Positions 19,693 through 32,484 of a DNA stretch of 64,000 nt are shown piece after piece. The stretch's first letter is position 1. Each line of letters starts with the position of its first letter. The stretch is from positions 21,983 through 85,982 of the forward strand of contig CAJYKU010000030.1 of the NCBI GenBank assembly GCA_913775175.1, read 5' to 3'. Origin of the DNA: an uncultured Pantoea sp. (lineage in GTDB: Bacteria; Pseudomonadota; Gammaproteobacteria; Enterobacterales; Enterobacteriaceae). The position numbers and the translations under genes are program-made. A model generated the notes under the pieces. It was not told the DNA's origin, made no database searches, and saw only the letters and a list, made by a program, of their open reading frames with translations.

Positions 19693-20094
19693 ATGAAAGA
19701 GAAAATCAGCGAAGGTGTTCGCCTCGATAAATGGCTGTGGGCCGCGCGCTTTTATAAAACCCGCGCGCTGGCCCGGGACATGATTGAGGGTGGCAAAGTT
19801 CACTATAACGGTCAGCGCAGTAAGCCGAGCAAACTGGTTGAGTCAGGTGCTGAGCTAACGCTGCGGCAGGGTAACGATGAGCGTACGGTAATTATTGCCG
19901 CGATCAGCGATCAGCGTCGTCCTGCCAGCGAAGCGCAGCTGATGTACAGCGAAACCGCTGCCAGCATTGAGAAGCGGGAAAAAACAGCTCTGGCGCGCAA
20001 AATGAATGCGCTGACCATGCCGCATCCGGATCGCCGCCCCGATAAGAAAGAGCGACGCGATCTGATGAAATTTAAATTGTCGGGCGAGGAATAG
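19693..20094 (+). CDS. hslR: Heat shock protein 15 (ribosome-associated S4-domain protein)
   Basis: HslR binds free 50S subunits carrying nascent peptidyl-tRNA after translation failure. 133 residues from the ATG at 19693, with GCAGGAG as ribosome site. The S4 RNA-binding domain is [19 protein letters not shown]... [14 protein letters not shown], followed by a basic C-terminal tail. Same strand as hslO, 25 bases apart, forming the hslR-hslO heat-shock unit. Confidence 0.96.
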   Translation: MKEKISEGVRLDKWLWAARFYKTRALARDMIEGGKVHYNGQRSKPSKLVESGAELTLRQGNDERTVIIAAISDQRRPASEAQLMYSETAASIEKREKTALARKMNALTMPHPDRRPDKKERRDLMKFKLSGEE

Positions 20095-20119
20095 TTCTCG
20101 CCCCTGTGAGAGAAAACTT

Positions 20120-20992
20120 ATGTCAGTACAAGATCAATTACATCGTTACCTGTTTGAAAACGTTGCCGTGCGTGGCGAGCTGGTTAACGTTTCTCAGACC
20201 TGGCGCGATATCGTGCAGAATCATGACTACGCCGAGCCGGTAAAAGCATTACTGGGTGAGCTGCTGGTCGCCACCAGTCTGCTGACCGCCACGCTGAAGT
20301 TTGATGGCGATATCACCGTGCAGCTGCAGGGCGATGGCCCGCTGACGCTGGCAGTGATCAACGGAAATAACCGGCAGGAGCTGCGTGGTGTCGCGCGCGT
20401 TAAGGAAGATGCTGAGATTGCAGCTGGCAGCAGCCTGAAAGAGATGGTTGGCAATGGCTATCTGGTGATCACTATTACACCGGAGAAAGGCGAACGCTAC
20501 CAGGGTGTAGTCGGTCTGGAAGCCGATACGCTGGCGGGATGCCTGGAAGATTACTTTATGCGTTCTGAGCAGCTGCCTACGCGCCTGTTTATTCGTCATA
20601 ATGAGCAGGGAGCGGCGGGGATCCTGCTGCAGGTTTTACCGGCACAGGATACAAACCAGGATGATTTCAACCATCTGGCAATGCTGACTGAAACTGTAAA
20701 AGCAGAAGAGCTGATTACTCTGCCAGCAACCGATGTGCTGTGGCGTCTCTACCACCAGGAAGAGGCCACGGTATATGAGCCGGTATCGGTGACATTTAAA
20801 TGCACCTGCTCGCGTCAGCGTTGCGGAGAAGTGCTGAAAACATTACCAGAGAGCGAAGTTGACGAAATTCTGGCAGAAGATGGCAAAATTGATATGCACT
20901 GTGACTACTGCGGTACACACTACGTCTATGACACGGTAGATATCGCTGCTATCCGTAATGAGTCAGTCAGCGATAGCGATCAGCTGCATTAA
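20120..20992 (+). CDS. hslO: Redox-regulated chaperone Hsp33
   Basis: Holdase activated by oxidation and unfolding. 290 residues. The C-terminal zinc-binding redox switch is intact: Cys228-x-Cys230 (KCTCS) and Cys261-xx-Cys264 (HCDYCGTHY). Follows hslR by 25 bases. A GC-rich hairpin at 21002-21018, with few T after it, is the only downstream structure. Confidence 0.97.
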   Translation: MSVQDQLHRYLFENVAVRGELVNVSQTWRDIVQNHDYAEPVKALLGELLVATSLLTATLKFDGDITVQLQGDGPLTLAVINGNNRQELRGVARVKEDAEIAAGSSLKEMVGNGYLVITITPEKGERYQGVVGLEADTLAGCLEDYFMRSEQLPTRLFIRHNEQGAAGILLQVLPAQDTNQDDFNHLAMLTETVKAEELITLPATDVLWRLYHQEEATVYEPVSVTFKCTCSRQRCGEVLKTLPESEVDEILAEDGKIDMHCDYCGTHYVYDTVDIAAIRNESVSDSDQLH

Positions 20993-21262
20993 TCGTTCTG
21001 CGGGCGGCACTGCCGCCCTCTGTCCCGCACACTACTACCTGCATGAATTCTCACGGAAATTAATTAATTTTCGCTGACTTTACTTTAATAAGTGGCGGAT
21101 TTATCTGCTTGTCATGTTTCAGTTCGCATTTTTGACTCTCTTCACTTTCCGCTTTGGCTCAGATGTGTACACTGCGCGCGATCTGTCCTGCGCAATCGAG
21201 TGCGTCACGCGACAGACGCCCCCATAAAAATGCAATGAAGTACCGATTTAAGGAGCAGTCAC

Positions 21263-22882
21263 ATGCGCGTTAACGGCCTGACATCGCAAGACCTCGCCGA
21301 CCTGGGCATCAGCGGCACCACCGAAGTGGTATATAACCCTGATTATGACCTGCTGTTTCAGGAAGAAACCCGCCCGGATCTGGAGGGTTATGCACGAGGC
21401 ACCCTGACGCAGAACGGTGCTATCGCCGTGGATACAGGTATCTTCACTGGTCGCTCACCTAAAGATAAATATATCGTTCGCGATGACAACACACGTGACA
21501 CACTCTGGTGGAACGATGTGGGTAACGGCAAAAACGATAACCAGCCACTCTCTCAGGAGACCTGGCAGGCACTGAAAGATCGCTGTACGCAGCAGCTTTC
21601 CGGCAAACGTCTGTTTGTGATTGACGCATTTTGCGGCGCCAATCCTGACTCGCGTCTGAGCGTGCGTTTTGTGATGGAAGTGGCATGGCAGGCACACTTC
21701 GTTAAAAACATGTTTATCCGCCCGACCGACGAAGAGCTGGCCACGTTTACGCCCGATTTTGTCGTGATGAACGCAGCGCAGTGCACCAATCCTGACTGGC
21801 AGGCACAGGGACTGAACTCAGAGAACTTTATCGCATTTAATCTGACAGAACGGATGCAGCTGATTGGCGGCACCTGGTATGGCGGAGAGATGAAAAAAGG
21901 CCTGTTCGCCATTATGAACTATCTGCTGCCGCTGAAGGGCATCGCCTCAATGCACTGCTCAGCTAACGTTGGCAAAGCGGGCGATGTGGCAGTGTTCTTT
22001 GGGCTCTCCGGTACCGGAAAAACCACGCTCTCAACCGATCCAGAGCGCCAGCTGATTGGTGACGATGAGCATGGCTGGGATGATGATGGCGTCTTCAACT
22101 TTGAGGGCGGCTGCTATGCAAAAACCATTAATCTCTCTGAGCAGGCTGAGCCAGAAATTTATCAGGCTATCCGTCGCGACGCTCTGCTGGAAAATGTGGT
22201 GGTGCGGGCCGATGGCAGCGTGGATTACGCGGATGGCAGTAAAACTGAAAACACCCGCGTCTCTTATCCGATCAATCATATCGACAATATTGTTCAGCCC
22301 GTTTCTAAAGCTGGTCATGCCCGCAAAGTAATTTTCCTGACCGCCGATGCCTTCGGTGTGCTGCCGCCGGTTTCCCGCCTGACGCCAGAGCAGACGCAGT
22401 ATCATTTTCTCTCCGGCTTTACCGCCAAGCTTGCAGGTACTGAGCGCGGCGTCACTCAGCCAACACCCACTTTCTCCGCCTGCTTTGGTGCCGCTTTCCT
22501 GATGCTGCATCCTACACAATATGCGGAAGTGCTGGTGAAGCGTATGGAGAGTGCCGGGGCACAGGCTTACCTGGTCAACACCGGCTGGAATGGCAGTGGT
22601 AAACGTAACTCGCTCAAAGATACGCGCGCGATTATCAATGCGATTCTGGCAGGGGAACTGGATGATGCCGAAATGACCACGCTGCCGGTCTTTAATCTGC
22701 AGATCCCGACGCATCTTGAGAACGTTGATGATGCAATGCTGGACCCGCGCCGTAGCTGGCAGAGCGATGAGCAGTGGCAGCAGGCTGCACAGGATCTGGC
22801 ACAGCGTTTTATTGTCAACTTTGAAAAGTATACTGACAATGAGGCGGGTAAAGCGCTGGTCAAAGCGGGACCACAGCTCTAA
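21263..22882 (+). CDS. pckA: Phosphoenolpyruvate carboxykinase (ATP)
   Basis: Gluconeogenic conversion of oxaloacetate and ATP to PEP. 539 residues, close to the 540 of E. coli. The P-loop [11 protein letters not shown] (Lys253), the substrate-binding [10 protein letters not shown] near residue 64, and the metal-binding IGDDEHGW are present. AGGAG precedes the ATG. The hslO-pckA spacer (270 bases) is AT-rich and must hold its promoter. Next to ompR-envZ as in enterics. Confidence 0.98.
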   Translation: MRVNGLTSQDLADLGISGTTEVVYNPDYDLLFQEETRPDLEGYARGTLTQNGAIAVDTGIFTGRSPKDKYIVRDDNTRDTLWWNDVGNGKNDNQPLSQETWQALKDRCTQQLSGKRLFVIDAFCGANPDSRLSVRFVMEVAWQAHFVKNMFIRPTDEELATFTPDFVVMNAAQCTNPDWQAQGLNSENFIAFNLTERMQLIGGTWYGGEMKKGLFAIMNYLLPLKGIASMHCSANVGKAGDVAVFFGLSGTGKTTLSTDPERQLIGDDEHGWDDDGVFNFEGGCYAKTINLSEQAEPEIYQAIRRDALLENVVVRADGSVDYADGSKTENTRVSYPINHIDNIVQPVSKAGHARKVIFLTADAFGVLPPVSRLTPEQTQYHFLSGFTAKLAGTERGVTQPTPTFSACFGAAFLMLHPTQYAEVLVKRMESAGAQAYLVNTGWNGSGKRNSLKDTRAIINAILAGELDDAEMTTLPVFNLQIPTHLENVDDAMLDPRRSWQSDEQWQQAAQDLAQRFIVNFEKYTDNEAGKALVKAGPQL

Positions 22883-22936
22883 GTCTTAACGACCTGTTGC
22901 AGCAGGCAGCACACTGTCTGCTGCTCTACGCTGGCA

Positions 22937-22964
22937 AAAAGGGCGACCTGAGAGTCGCCCTTTT
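22937..22964. terminator. Bidirectional terminator pckA/envZ
   Basis: Eleven-base perfect stem AAAAGGGCGAC / GTCGCCCTTTT with CTGAGA loop; T-tracts on both strands between convergent pckA and envZ. Confidence 0.9.
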
Positions 22965-22976
22965 CTTGTTAACCGG

Positions 22977-25051
<2,075 letters not shown>

Positions 25052-25524
25052 ATTCAACTCCCAAAGGCGCTATTGCCTGAGGCATTATTGTGAGAAAAGA
25101 GGCCTGCCTGTAACAGATCTTTATGGTTTAAATTCTAGTCCAAATTGTTACAAAGCATATTAAACAGCAGCTTATCTTTAAAGTTCCAGCAGAGATACAG
25201 GCAGGATCTCACTTTTACCTCTTGTTTTTTAGCGCTTAATACTTGCCTGAAACAGCCGCGTATTTTTCATTCTCTGTGGAGCGTCATACAACGACTGCTG
25301 CACGCCTGCCGGCAGCGCGATATCAGAACATTGCCCGCGCGTTAGCAAGACAGCCAGCAATCGCCCTTCTGCAATTATCGCTGACATAGTGGCTGCCCTG
25401 CCCGGCGTAACGCTGCTAACCCTGCTGCCGGGGGTAGCAGTAGCACAGCAGTTACCTCGCAAGGGTGGTGGACAGCGCTAAACTGCGCTGCTGTTAGCAA
25501 CAAGGGTGCGACGGCAGCGTTAAC
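25052..25524. other. ompR upstream / greB downstream region
   Basis: 473 bases without a convincing gene. The part next to ompR is AT-rich and should hold its promoter. An imperfect hairpin at 25413-25440 (CTGCTAaCCC / GGGGTAGCAG) lies between greB and ompR but has no T-tract on the minus strand. In E. coli ompR and greB are divergent and share this spacer; here both point left. Confidence 0.45.
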
Positions 25525-26010
25525 TTATGCCTCTTTGACATACTCTATCTGATTCACAAACCAGATCTTCTGTCCCTCTGGCGTATTTACTACTACTTCA
25601 TCATCAATCTCTTTTTTAATCAGCGCCCGCGCCATCGGCGAATCAATAGAGATATAGTCTTTAACGTTGTCGCCATAGATCTCATCCGGGCCAACAATCC
25701 GAAAGCGCCTGACCTCATCCTGCTCATTGATAACTTCGACCCAGGCACCAAAAAAGACTCTGCCCTCCTGCTGGGGCGCATAATCGACGATCCTGAGTTC
25801 AGCCAGACATTTGCGCAGATAGCGCACCCGACGATCAATTTGCCGCAACAGCCGTTTGTTGTAGGTGTAGTCTGCATTTTCTGAGCGATCGCCCAGGCTG
25901 GCCGCCCACGAAACAATGCGGGTGACCTCTGGTCGCTTTTCATTCCACAGATGATCGTGCTCAGCACGCAGTTTGTTATAACCTTCGCGGGTAATCAGTT
26001 GGGTTTTCAT
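25525..26010 (-). CDS. greB: Transcript cleavage factor GreB
   Basis: Rescues backtracked RNA polymerase by stimulating transcript cleavage through the secondary channel. 161 residues. N-terminal coiled coil with the catalytic acidic tip in LGDRSENADY, and a C-terminal FKBP-like domain (ISIDSPMARALIKKEIDDEVVV). VDYAPQQEGRVFFGAW is the GreB rather than GreA pattern. Orientation is opposite to E. coli, where greB reads toward tex; here it reads toward ompR and is divergent from tex. Confidence 0.96.
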   Translation of the reverse strand: MKTQLITREGYNKLRAEHDHLWNEKRPEVTRIVSWAASLGDRSENADYTYNKRLLRQIDRRVRYLRKCLAELRIVDYAPQQEGRVFFGAWVEVINEQDEVRRFRIVGPDEIYGDNVKDYISIDSPMARALIKKEIDDEVVVNTPEGQKIWFVNQIEYVKEA

Positions 26011-26198
26011 TCCATCGGCCTGTTGATGTCGGTTCTGCTTATCGCCAGCAACCTACCATAAGTGACGTCGCTGATGGCGGCAAGATGCGAACCCGGTTCA
26101 GAAAAAGATGGATTACCCGCCCCCCGGCTGGCAATTTGCAGCCTCAGTCCGTATAACTGTCCCCTGTTTCTCACTCCGGATAAGCAAGATCGTTATTG

Positions 26199-28526
26199 AT
26201 GATGAAAGATTCGCTGAGCCAGATTATTGCAGGTGAACTGCAGGCACGCGCCGAACAGGTCGATGCCGCCATACGCCTGCTGGATGAAGGGAACACCGTC
26301 CCCTTTATTGCACGTTACCGTAAGGAAGTCACCGGCGGGCTGGATGATACCCAGCTGCGTGCGCTGGAGAGCCGACTGGGCTATCTGCGTGAGCTGGAGG
26401 ATCGTCGCCAGTCGATTCTGAAATCGATTGAAGATCAGGGCAAGCTGACGCCAGAGCTGGCCCAGGCGATTAACAATACGCTAAATAAAACCGAGCTTGA
26501 AGATCTCTATCTGCCCTACAAACAGAAACGCCGTACGCGCGGTCAGATCGCAATTGAAGCGGGACTGGAACCGCTGGCGGACTCTCTGTGGAACGACCCA
26601 TCGCAGCAGCCCGATGAACTGGCAGCCCGCTATATCGATATGGACAAAGGCGTTGCTGATGCGCGCGCCGCGCTGGATGGCGCCCGCTATATTTTGATGG
26701 AGCGTTTTGCTGAGGACGCCACGCTGCTGGCGAAAGTACGTGACTACTTGTGGAAAAATGCTCACCTGGTTGCGCGCGTGGTGGAAGGCAAAGAGGAAGC
26801 GGGTGCAAAATTCCGCGACTACTTTGATCATCATGAAGCACTGAGCAGCGTGCCTTCTCATCGGGCTCTGGCTATGTTTCGCGGCCGTAACGAAGGTGTG
26901 CTGCAGCTTTCACTCAACGCCGATCCGCAGTTTGATGAAGCCCCGCGCGAAAGCCACGGCGAATCATTAATTGCCGCGCATCTTGGTCTGCGCCTGAATA
27001 ATGCTCCAGCCGACAACTGGCGCAAAGCAGTTGTAAGCTGGACCTGGCGTATTAAGATCCTGCTGCATCTTGAAACCGAACTGATGGGAACCATCCGCGA
27101 GCGTGCCGAAGATGAAGCAATTAATGTCTTTGCCCGCAATCTGCGCGATCTGCTGATGGCCGCACCAGCCGGTATGCGTGCCACCATGGGGCTGGATCCT
27201 GGCCTGCGTACGGGCGTTAAAGTCGCAGTGGTGGATGCCACTGGTAAGCTGGTCGCGACCGATACCATTTATCCGCACACTGGTCAGGCAGCGAAAGCCG
27301 CTGCCGCTGTAGTCGCTCTTTGCACAACACATCAGGTTGAGCTGGTGGCAATCGGCAATGGTACGGCATCACGCGAAACGGAACGTTTCTTCCTCGATAT
27401 ACAGAAACAGTTCCCGCAGGTTAACGCGCAAAAGGTGATTGTCAGCGAGGCAGGCGCTTCAGTTTACTCAGCCTCTGAGCTGGCTGCGCTGGAATTTCCC
27501 GATCTCGACGTATCACTGCGCGGTGCGGTTTCTATTGCCCGTCGCCTGCAGGATCCGCTGGCTGAGCTGGTAAAAATTGAGCCAAAATCGATTGGTGTTG
27601 GCCAGTATCAGCATGATGTCAGTCAGAGTCAGCTGGCGAAAAAACTGGATGCAGTGGTTGAGGATTGCGTCAACGCCGTGGGCGTTGATCTGAATACCGC
27701 TTCGGTCGCGCTATTAACGCGTGTAGCAGGTCTGACACGTATGATGGCGCAGAATATTGTCAGCTGGCGTGATGAAAATGGCCGCTTCCGTAATCGTCAG
27801 CAGCTGCTGAAAGTCAGCCGTCTTGGCCCTAAAGCGTTTGAACAGTGTGCAGGTTTTTTACGTATCAATCATGGTGATAATCCACTGGATGCCTCCACAG
27901 TTCACCCGGAAGCCTATCCGCTGGTCGAGCGCATTCTGGCTGCGACTGAACAGGCACTGGATGCGCTGATGGGCAATCCTGGCACGCTGCGCGATCTCAA
28001 TGCACGCGACTTTACCGATGAGCGTTTTGGTCTGCCCACGGTGACCGATATCATCAAAGAGCTGGAGAAGCCGGGCCGTGACCCGCGTCCTGAATTTAAA
28101 ACCGCACAGTTTGCTGAAGGTGTAGACACCATGAGCGATCTGCTGCCAGGCATGATTCTGGAAGGTGCCGTTACCAACGTGACTAACTTTGGTGCGTTTG
28201 TTGATATCGGCGTTCATCAGGATGGGCTGGTACATATCTCTTCACTCTCTGATAAGTTTGTTGAAGATCCACATCAGGTGGTAAAAGCGGGCGACATTGT
28301 AAAGGTCAAAGTCATGGAGATTGACCTGCAGCGTAAACGCATTGCGCTGACCATGCGTCTTGATGAGCAGCCAGGCGAAAGCAACAGCCGCGCCAGCCGG
28401 TCAGCCACCAGAGAGCCTGCGCGTAACGCTAATCCGGGCAAAGCACGTGGCAAACCCGTTGCAGCAGCCTCCGGCAATAGTGCAATGGGTGATGCGCTGG
28501 CCGCCGCCTTTGGTAAAAAACGCTGA
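26199..28526 (+). CDS. tex: Transcription accessory protein Tex (YhgF)
   Basis: Nucleic-acid-binding protein with an N-terminal helical region, a YqgF/RNase H-like domain ([21 protein letters not shown], about residue 325 on), tandem HhH motifs and a C-terminal S1 RNA-binding domain ([19 protein letters not shown], from about residue 650). About 775 residues. The start is taken at the ATG at 26199 ([13 protein letters not shown]); a second ATG follows and an in-frame TTG precedes it. In E. coli tex is followed by feoABC; here a GH13 enzyme follows. Confidence 0.96.
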   Translation: MMKDSLSQIIAGELQARAEQVDAAIRLLDEGNTVPFIARYRKEVTGGLDDTQLRALESRLGYLRELEDRRQSILKSIEDQGKLTPELAQAINNTLNKTELEDLYLPYKQKRRTRGQIAIEAGLEPLADSLWNDPSQQPDELAARYIDMDKGVADARAALDGARYILMERFAEDATLLAKVRDYLWKNAHLVARVVEGKEEAGAKFRDYFDHHEALSSVPSHRALAMFRGRNEGVLQLSLNADPQFDEAPRESHGESLIAAHLGLRLNNAPADNWRKAVVSWTWRIKILLHLETELMGTIRERAEDEAINVFARNLRDLLMAAPAGMRATMGLDPGLRTGVKVAVVDATGKLVATDTIYPHTGQAAKAAAAVVALCTTHQVELVAIGNGTASRETERFFLDIQKQFPQVNAQKVIVSEAGASVYSASELAALEFPDLDVSLRGAVSIARRLQDPLAELVKIEPKSIGVGQYQHDVSQSQLAKKLDAVVEDCVNAVGVDLNTASVALLTRVAGLTRMMAQNIVSWRDENGRFRNRQQLLKVSRLGPKAFEQCAGFLRINHGDNPLDASTVHPEAYPLVERILAATEQALDALMGNPGTLRDLNARDFTDERFGLPTVTDIIKELEKPGRDPRPEFKTAQFAEGVDTMSDLLPGMILEGAVTNVTNFGAFVDIGVHQDGLVHISSLSDKFVEDPHQVVKAGDIVKVKVMEIDLQRKRIALTMRLDEQPGESNSRASRSATREPARNANPGKARGKPVAAASGNSAMGDALAAAFGKKR

Positions 28527-28651
28527 TTCTGCGTTAAACCAGATATAGTCGTCTGGCGGCAGCTATATCCGCTGCAGGTTGCGAAATTACGCCGTCGGGC
28601 TACGCTGTGACAATCCGTGTGATTCACCTTTTCGCGTGGCCCGACACTCTG

Positions 28652-30340
28652 ATGGACAAAATCAATGCCCTGCTGGATGAGATATATCAAGGCGATTTTC
28701 CTGTAGCCGCGCGGGAGCGCCTGCTCTCTTATACCCAGGCGGCGCGGGATAGTGCCAGACTGCCGCGTAAACCACACTGGGATCAGCAGGATGTGGTACT
28801 TATCACTTATGCCGACCAGTTCCGCGAGCCGGAGCAGCCCACGTTAGCCAGCCTGACGCGTTTCTTTCAGCAGCATCTGCAATCCACTTTCAATATTGTG
28901 CATCTGCTGCCCTTTTTTCCCTGGTCCTCTGACGACGGTTTCTCAGTTATCGACTATCACGCGGTCAATCCGGCATGCGGTGGGTGGCAACATATTGCTG
29001 CACTGCACAGCAATACCCGTCTGATGTTCGATTTTGTCTGTAACCACATCTCAGCGCAAAGCGCCTGGTTTCGTCACTATCTCGCGCAGGACCCCGGCTG
29101 GGATGACTTTTTTATCAGTCAGCCACCTGCAACCGATCTCAGCACCGTAACGCGGCCGCGCACCTCACCGCTGCTGACACCTTTTAAGCTGCCTGATGGC
29201 GATACCCGTTTTATCTGGACCACCTTCAGCGCCGATCAGGTCGATCTTAACTTTGCCAGCCCGGAAGTATTAATTCGTATGACGGGGGTGCTGATCGATT
29301 ACCTGAAAAAAGGTGCAGATTATGTGCGTCTGGATGCAGTTGGCTACCTGTGGAAAACGCCCGGCACCCGCTCTATTCATCTGCATAAAACGCATCTGCT
29401 GGTAAAGCTGTTTCGCGCGATTGCCGATGTTGTGGCACCGGGTACTGTGATCGTAACCGAGACCAATGTGCCGCATCGCGACAACATCAGCTATTTCGGT
29501 AATGGCGATGATGAGGCGCAGATGGTGTATCAGTTTTCGCTGCCGCCGCTGGTGCTGCATGCTATTCACACCGGTTCAGCGCGGGTGCTGCACCAGTGGG
29601 CTGACACACTGACGCCTGGCCACGGCACGACCACTTTTTTCAACTTTCTTGCCTCACATGACGGTATCGGACTTAATCCGGCACGTGGTCTGTTAACCGA
29701 ATCTGAAATTGGAGAGCTCGTTGCGGTACTGGCACAGGAAGGGGCGCGGATCTCATATAAAAATAATCCTGATGGCACAATCAGTCCTTATGAAATCAAT
29801 GTAACTTACCTGGATGCGCTGAGTCAGCGGAGCGACAGCGACGACACGCGCCTGCGCCGTTTTTTGCTGGCACATGCCATCCTGCTGGCTTTTCCCGGCG
29901 TACCTGCAATCTATATTCAGAGCATCCTCGGTTCACGTAACGACGATGAGGGCGCCAATGCTGCTGGTTACCCCCGCGCCATTAATCGTAAAAAATATTC
30001 TTTGCATGAGATAGAGCAGGAGATCAGCGGCGGCGACTGGCTGCGGCAGCAGATATTTACCCGGCTGAGTGCACTGATACAGCTGCGCACACGCCAGCCC
30101 GCTTTTCACCCGGATAACCCCATGACGCTGCTGGCCAGTGAGAGCCGGCTATTGCTGTTTCGCCGCCATGTGCCAGAGAGCAGTGAGGAAGTGCTGTGTC
30201 TCTTCAATCTTAGCAGCAGCGAGATCACCACAACTCTGCCAGAGGCGCACTACTGTCAGGATCTGGTAAGCGGACAAAGGCTGGCTGGCAGCAAACCTGT
30301 CACCCTCGCCGCCTGGCAATTTATGTGGCTGCGTCGATAA
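28652..30340 (+). CDS. GH13_18 glycoside phosphorylase, probable glucosylglycerate phosphorylase (YcjM-like)
   Basis: Sucrose-phosphorylase-like retaining phosphorylase, about 562 residues. It resembles E. coli YcjM along its length, a family that reversibly phosphorolyses 2-O-glucosyl-glycerate to glucose 1-phosphate and glycerate. Visible: [36 protein letters not shown], catalytic nucleophile Asp in [12 protein letters not shown], acid/base Glu in [10 protein letters not shown], transition-state Asp in [12 protein letters not shown]. The longer N-terminus separates it from ~490-residue sucrose phosphorylases. Start uncertain: the ATG at 28652 matches the family, but a GTG at 28607 is in frame; neither has a clear ribosome site. 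Its last 20 bases overlap convergent bioH. It sits where feoABC lies in E. coli. Substrate is inferred from family. Confidence 0.85.
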   Translation: MDKINALLDEIYQGDFPVAARERLLSYTQAARDSARLPRKPHWDQQDVVLITYADQFREPEQPTLASLTRFFQQHLQSTFNIVHLLPFFPWSSDDGFSVIDYHAVNPACGGWQHIAALHSNTRLMFDFVCNHISAQSAWFRHYLAQDPGWDDFFISQPPATDLSTVTRPRTSPLLTPFKLPDGDTRFIWTTFSADQVDLNFASPEVLIRMTGVLIDYLKKGADYVRLDAVGYLWKTPGTRSIHLHKTHLLVKLFRAIADVVAPGTVIVTETNVPHRDNISYFGNGDDEAQMVYQFSLPPLVLHAIHTGSARVLHQWADTLTPGHGTTTFFNFLASHDGIGLNPARGLLTESEIGELVAVLAQEGARISYKNNPDGTISPYEINVTYLDALSQRSDSDDTRLRRFLLAHAILLAFPGVPAIYIQSILGSRNDDEGANAAGYPRAINRKKYSLHEIEQEISGGDWLRQQIFTRLSALIQLRTRQPAFHPDNPMTLLASESRLLLFRRHVPESSEEVLCLFNLSSSEITTTLPEAHYCQDLVSGQRLAGSKPVTLAAWQFMWLRR

Positions 30341-31094
30341 ACTGCATAACTTCCTGACAGAACGCCTCAGGATGAGAGATAAATGGCGCATGTGCTGCTT
30401 TTTCCATTACCACTGAACGCGACTGCGGCCAGCGACTATCCAGTTCGGCAGCAATGCGCCGTGGCACCAGACCATCAAGTGCGCCATATAAACGGAAAAA
30501 CGGCACGCTGAGCTGGTCCAGCGCCGGGCGCAAATCGGCCTGACGCAGGATCTCCAGTCCACCCTGCAGCACCGCAATCGAGGGCGCAGGCTGTGACAGC
30601 ACGACCTCTTTCAGCTGGCGCATATCCTGACGCGCATTGTCCGTACCCATGGTCTGTAGCGCCAGGAAACGTTCTACCGTGCGCTGATAATTCTCACTCA
30701 GCTGCTGCTGAAAACTCTCCAGCGTTTCCGGCTTAATCCCGGCCCAGCTGTCGTGTGCAGTGAAACAGGGCGAAGAGGCAACACTAATCAGCGCCCTGAC
30801 GCGCTCAGGCTGCAGCAGTGCCAGCTGGCTGGCAACCAGTGCGCCCAAAGACCATCCCAGCAGCACTGCACGTTCTGGCAGATACGGTAACAGCTGTTGT
30901 GCCATCTCTGGCAGCGTCAGCGGGCCGCTTGACGTGCTGCGGCCAAATCCTGGCAAATCCACCAGATGCAGACGAAAATGCGGGCTAAGTCGCGGAACAA
31001 TGTTTTGCCACACTTCGGCATTCAGACCCCATCCGTGCAGCAGCACAAGATCGCGATTGCCCGCGCCCGTAGTGTGCCAGTAAAGCGAACTCAT
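30321..31094 (-). CDS. bioH: Pimeloyl-ACP methyl ester carboxylesterase
   Basis: Alpha/beta hydrolase that demethylates pimeloyl-ACP methyl ester in biotin precursor synthesis. 257 residues with the nucleophile Ser82 in GWSLGA, the oxyanion HGWG at residue 20, catalytic Asp in [10 protein letters not shown] and His in [11 protein letters not shown]. Divergent from gntX with a 35-base spacer, as in E. coli. The end overlaps the end of the upstream GH13 gene by 20 bases. Confidence 0.96.
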   Translation of the reverse strand: MSSLYWHTTGAGNRDLVLLHGWGLNAEVWQNIVPRLSPHFRLHLVDLPGFGRSTSSGPLTLPEMAQQLLPYLPERAVLLGWSLGALVASQLALLQPERVRALISVASSPCFTAHDSWAGIKPETLESFQQQLSENYQRTVERFLALQTMGTDNARQDMRQLKEVVLSQPAPSIAVLQGGLEILRQADLRPALDQLSVPFFRLYGALDGLVPRRIAAELDSRWPQSRSVVMEKAAHAPFISHPEAFCQEVMQFIDAAT

Positions 31095-31129
31095 CGGTTA
31101 CACTCCCGAAAAGTGAAAAGGAGGTCTCT

Positions 31130-31807
31130 ATGCTATCAACCCCGGCCCGCTGTTGGCTATGTCATCTGCCGTTACAGATAGCCTGTCATGGCTTATGCAG
31201 TCTCTGTTTACATCAATTGCCTGCCCTGCCTGCACTCTGCCCGCGCTGCGGTCTGCCTGCCAGCTCGCATGGAGAGTGTGGTCGCTGCCTGCGTCAGCCC
31301 CCGCTCTGGCAGAGACTGACCTGCGTAAGTGATTACCAGCCACCGCTAAGCCACTGGATACAGCAGTTAAAATTTTCCCGGACGATCGCACTCAGAGTGA
31401 TGCTGGCGCGGCTGCTTTTGTTAAAGTTATTAACAAAGCGCCGCATCGATCCAGACGTTGTGTTCGATCTGGTACTCAGTGTGCCACTGCATCATCAGCG
31501 CGCCTGGCAACGGGGTTACAATCAGGCGGCTCTGCTGGCACAGCCGCTGGCGCACTGGCTGCAGTGCGAATATCGTGAAGGTGTCAGCCGGATACGCCAG
31601 CGTCGTGCGCAACATCTGCTTACTGCGGCTGCGCGTCGTCATAATCTGCACGATGCTTTCCGCCTTGAAATGCCGGTACAGGGTCGCCATATCCTGCTGA
31701 TAGATGATGTGGTCACCACCGGCAGCACAGTGACAGAAATCAGCCGCCTGCTGCAGGCCCGGGGCGCGGCCAGCATCCATATTGGCTGTCTGTGCCGTAC
31801 CTTGTAG
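31130..31807 (+). CDS. gntX: ComF-family phosphoribosyltransferase-like protein GntX
   Basis: ComF/GntX (YhgH) family, 225 residues, linked in E. coli to use of DNA as nutrient. N-terminal zinc-ribbon-like cysteine pairs (CWLC, CSLC, CPRC, CGRC) are followed by a PRTase fold with the PRPP loop ILLIDDVVTTGSTVTEIS near the C-terminus. GGAGGT precedes the ATG. Its location between bioH and nfuA is conserved. Biochemical function unproven. Confidence 0.93.
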   Translation: MLSTPARCWLCHLPLQIACHGLCSLCLHQLPALPALCPRCGLPASSHGECGRCLRQPPLWQRLTCVSDYQPPLSHWIQQLKFSRTIALRVMLARLLLLKLLTKRRIDPDVVFDLVLSVPLHHQRAWQRGYNQAALLAQPLAHWLQCEYREGVSRIRQRRAQHLLTAAARRHNLHDAFRLEMPVQGRHILLIDDVVTTGSTVTEISRLLQARGAASIHIGCLCRTL

Positions 31808-31865
31808 AGCTCTGGTGTTGGGCGTATTATAACCAGGTATTTTAGTCAACTATTGAGCAATCGCC

Positions 31866-32441
31866 ATGATCCGTATTACTGATACTGCGCAAGAGCATTT
31901 CGCAAAACTGCTGTCAAAACAGGAAGATGGCACCCAGATCCGCGTATTCGTTATCAACCCGGGTACGCCAACCGCCGAGTGCGGCGTCTCCTACTGCCCG
32001 CCGGATGCAGTAGAAGCAACAGATACCGAACTGAAGTTTGATAAACTTTCAGCCTATGTTGATGAGCTAAGCGCGCCCTATCTTGAAGATGCGGAAATCG
32101 ATTTTGTTACTGACAATCTCGGTTCACAACTTACGCTAAAAGCACCCAACGCCAAAATGCGTAAAGTGGCGGATGATGCACCAATGACCGAGCGGGTTGA
32201 GTATCTGCTGCAGTCGCAGATTAACCCACAGCTGGCCAGCCACGGCGGTCGTGTTTCGCTGATGGAGATCACTGATGATGGCATCGCTGTTCTGCAATTT
32301 GGCGGCGGCTGTAACGGCTGTTCAATGATTGATGTCACGCTGAAAGATGGTATCGAGAAAGAGCTGCTGGCGGCTTTCCCGGATCTGAAAGGCGTACGCG
32401 ATCTCACTGAGCATCAGCGCGGCGAACACTCTTACTACTAA
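31866..32441 (+). CDS. nfuA: Fe/S biogenesis protein NfuA
   Basis: Fe-S carrier that delivers 4Fe-4S clusters under stress. 191 residues: a degenerate A-type N-terminal domain (1-100) and a C-terminal Nfu domain with the cluster-binding Cys149-xx-Cys152 ([11 protein letters not shown]). Follows gntX by 58 bases. A 9-base perfect stem at 32452-32478 between nfuA and convergent malQ lacks a T-tract. Confidence 0.97.
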   Translation: MIRITDTAQEHFAKLLSKQEDGTQIRVFVINPGTPTAECGVSYCPPDAVEATDTELKFDKLSAYVDELSAPYLEDAEIDFVTDNLGSQLTLKAPNAKMRKVADDAPMTERVEYLLQSQINPQLASHGGRVSLMEITDDGIAVLQFGGGCNGCSMIDVTLKDGIEKELLAAFPDLKGVRDLTEHQRGEHSYY

Positions 32442-32484
32442 TCGTTCGCGTGCGGCAGCATCTTTTAGGCTGCCGCATATCGCG

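Noticed and set aside
21002..21018. GGGCGGC/GCCGCCC hairpin after hslO as a terminator
   Set aside because: Stem is good but the loop is three bases and no T-tract follows; left as a structure mentioned with hslO.
22031..22714. 227-codon minus-strand open frame opposite pckA
   Set aside because: Shadow of pckA; no family resemblance.
25229..25462. Minus-strand 77-codon frame between greB and ompR
   Set aside because: No ribosome site, unusual composition and no recognisable domain.
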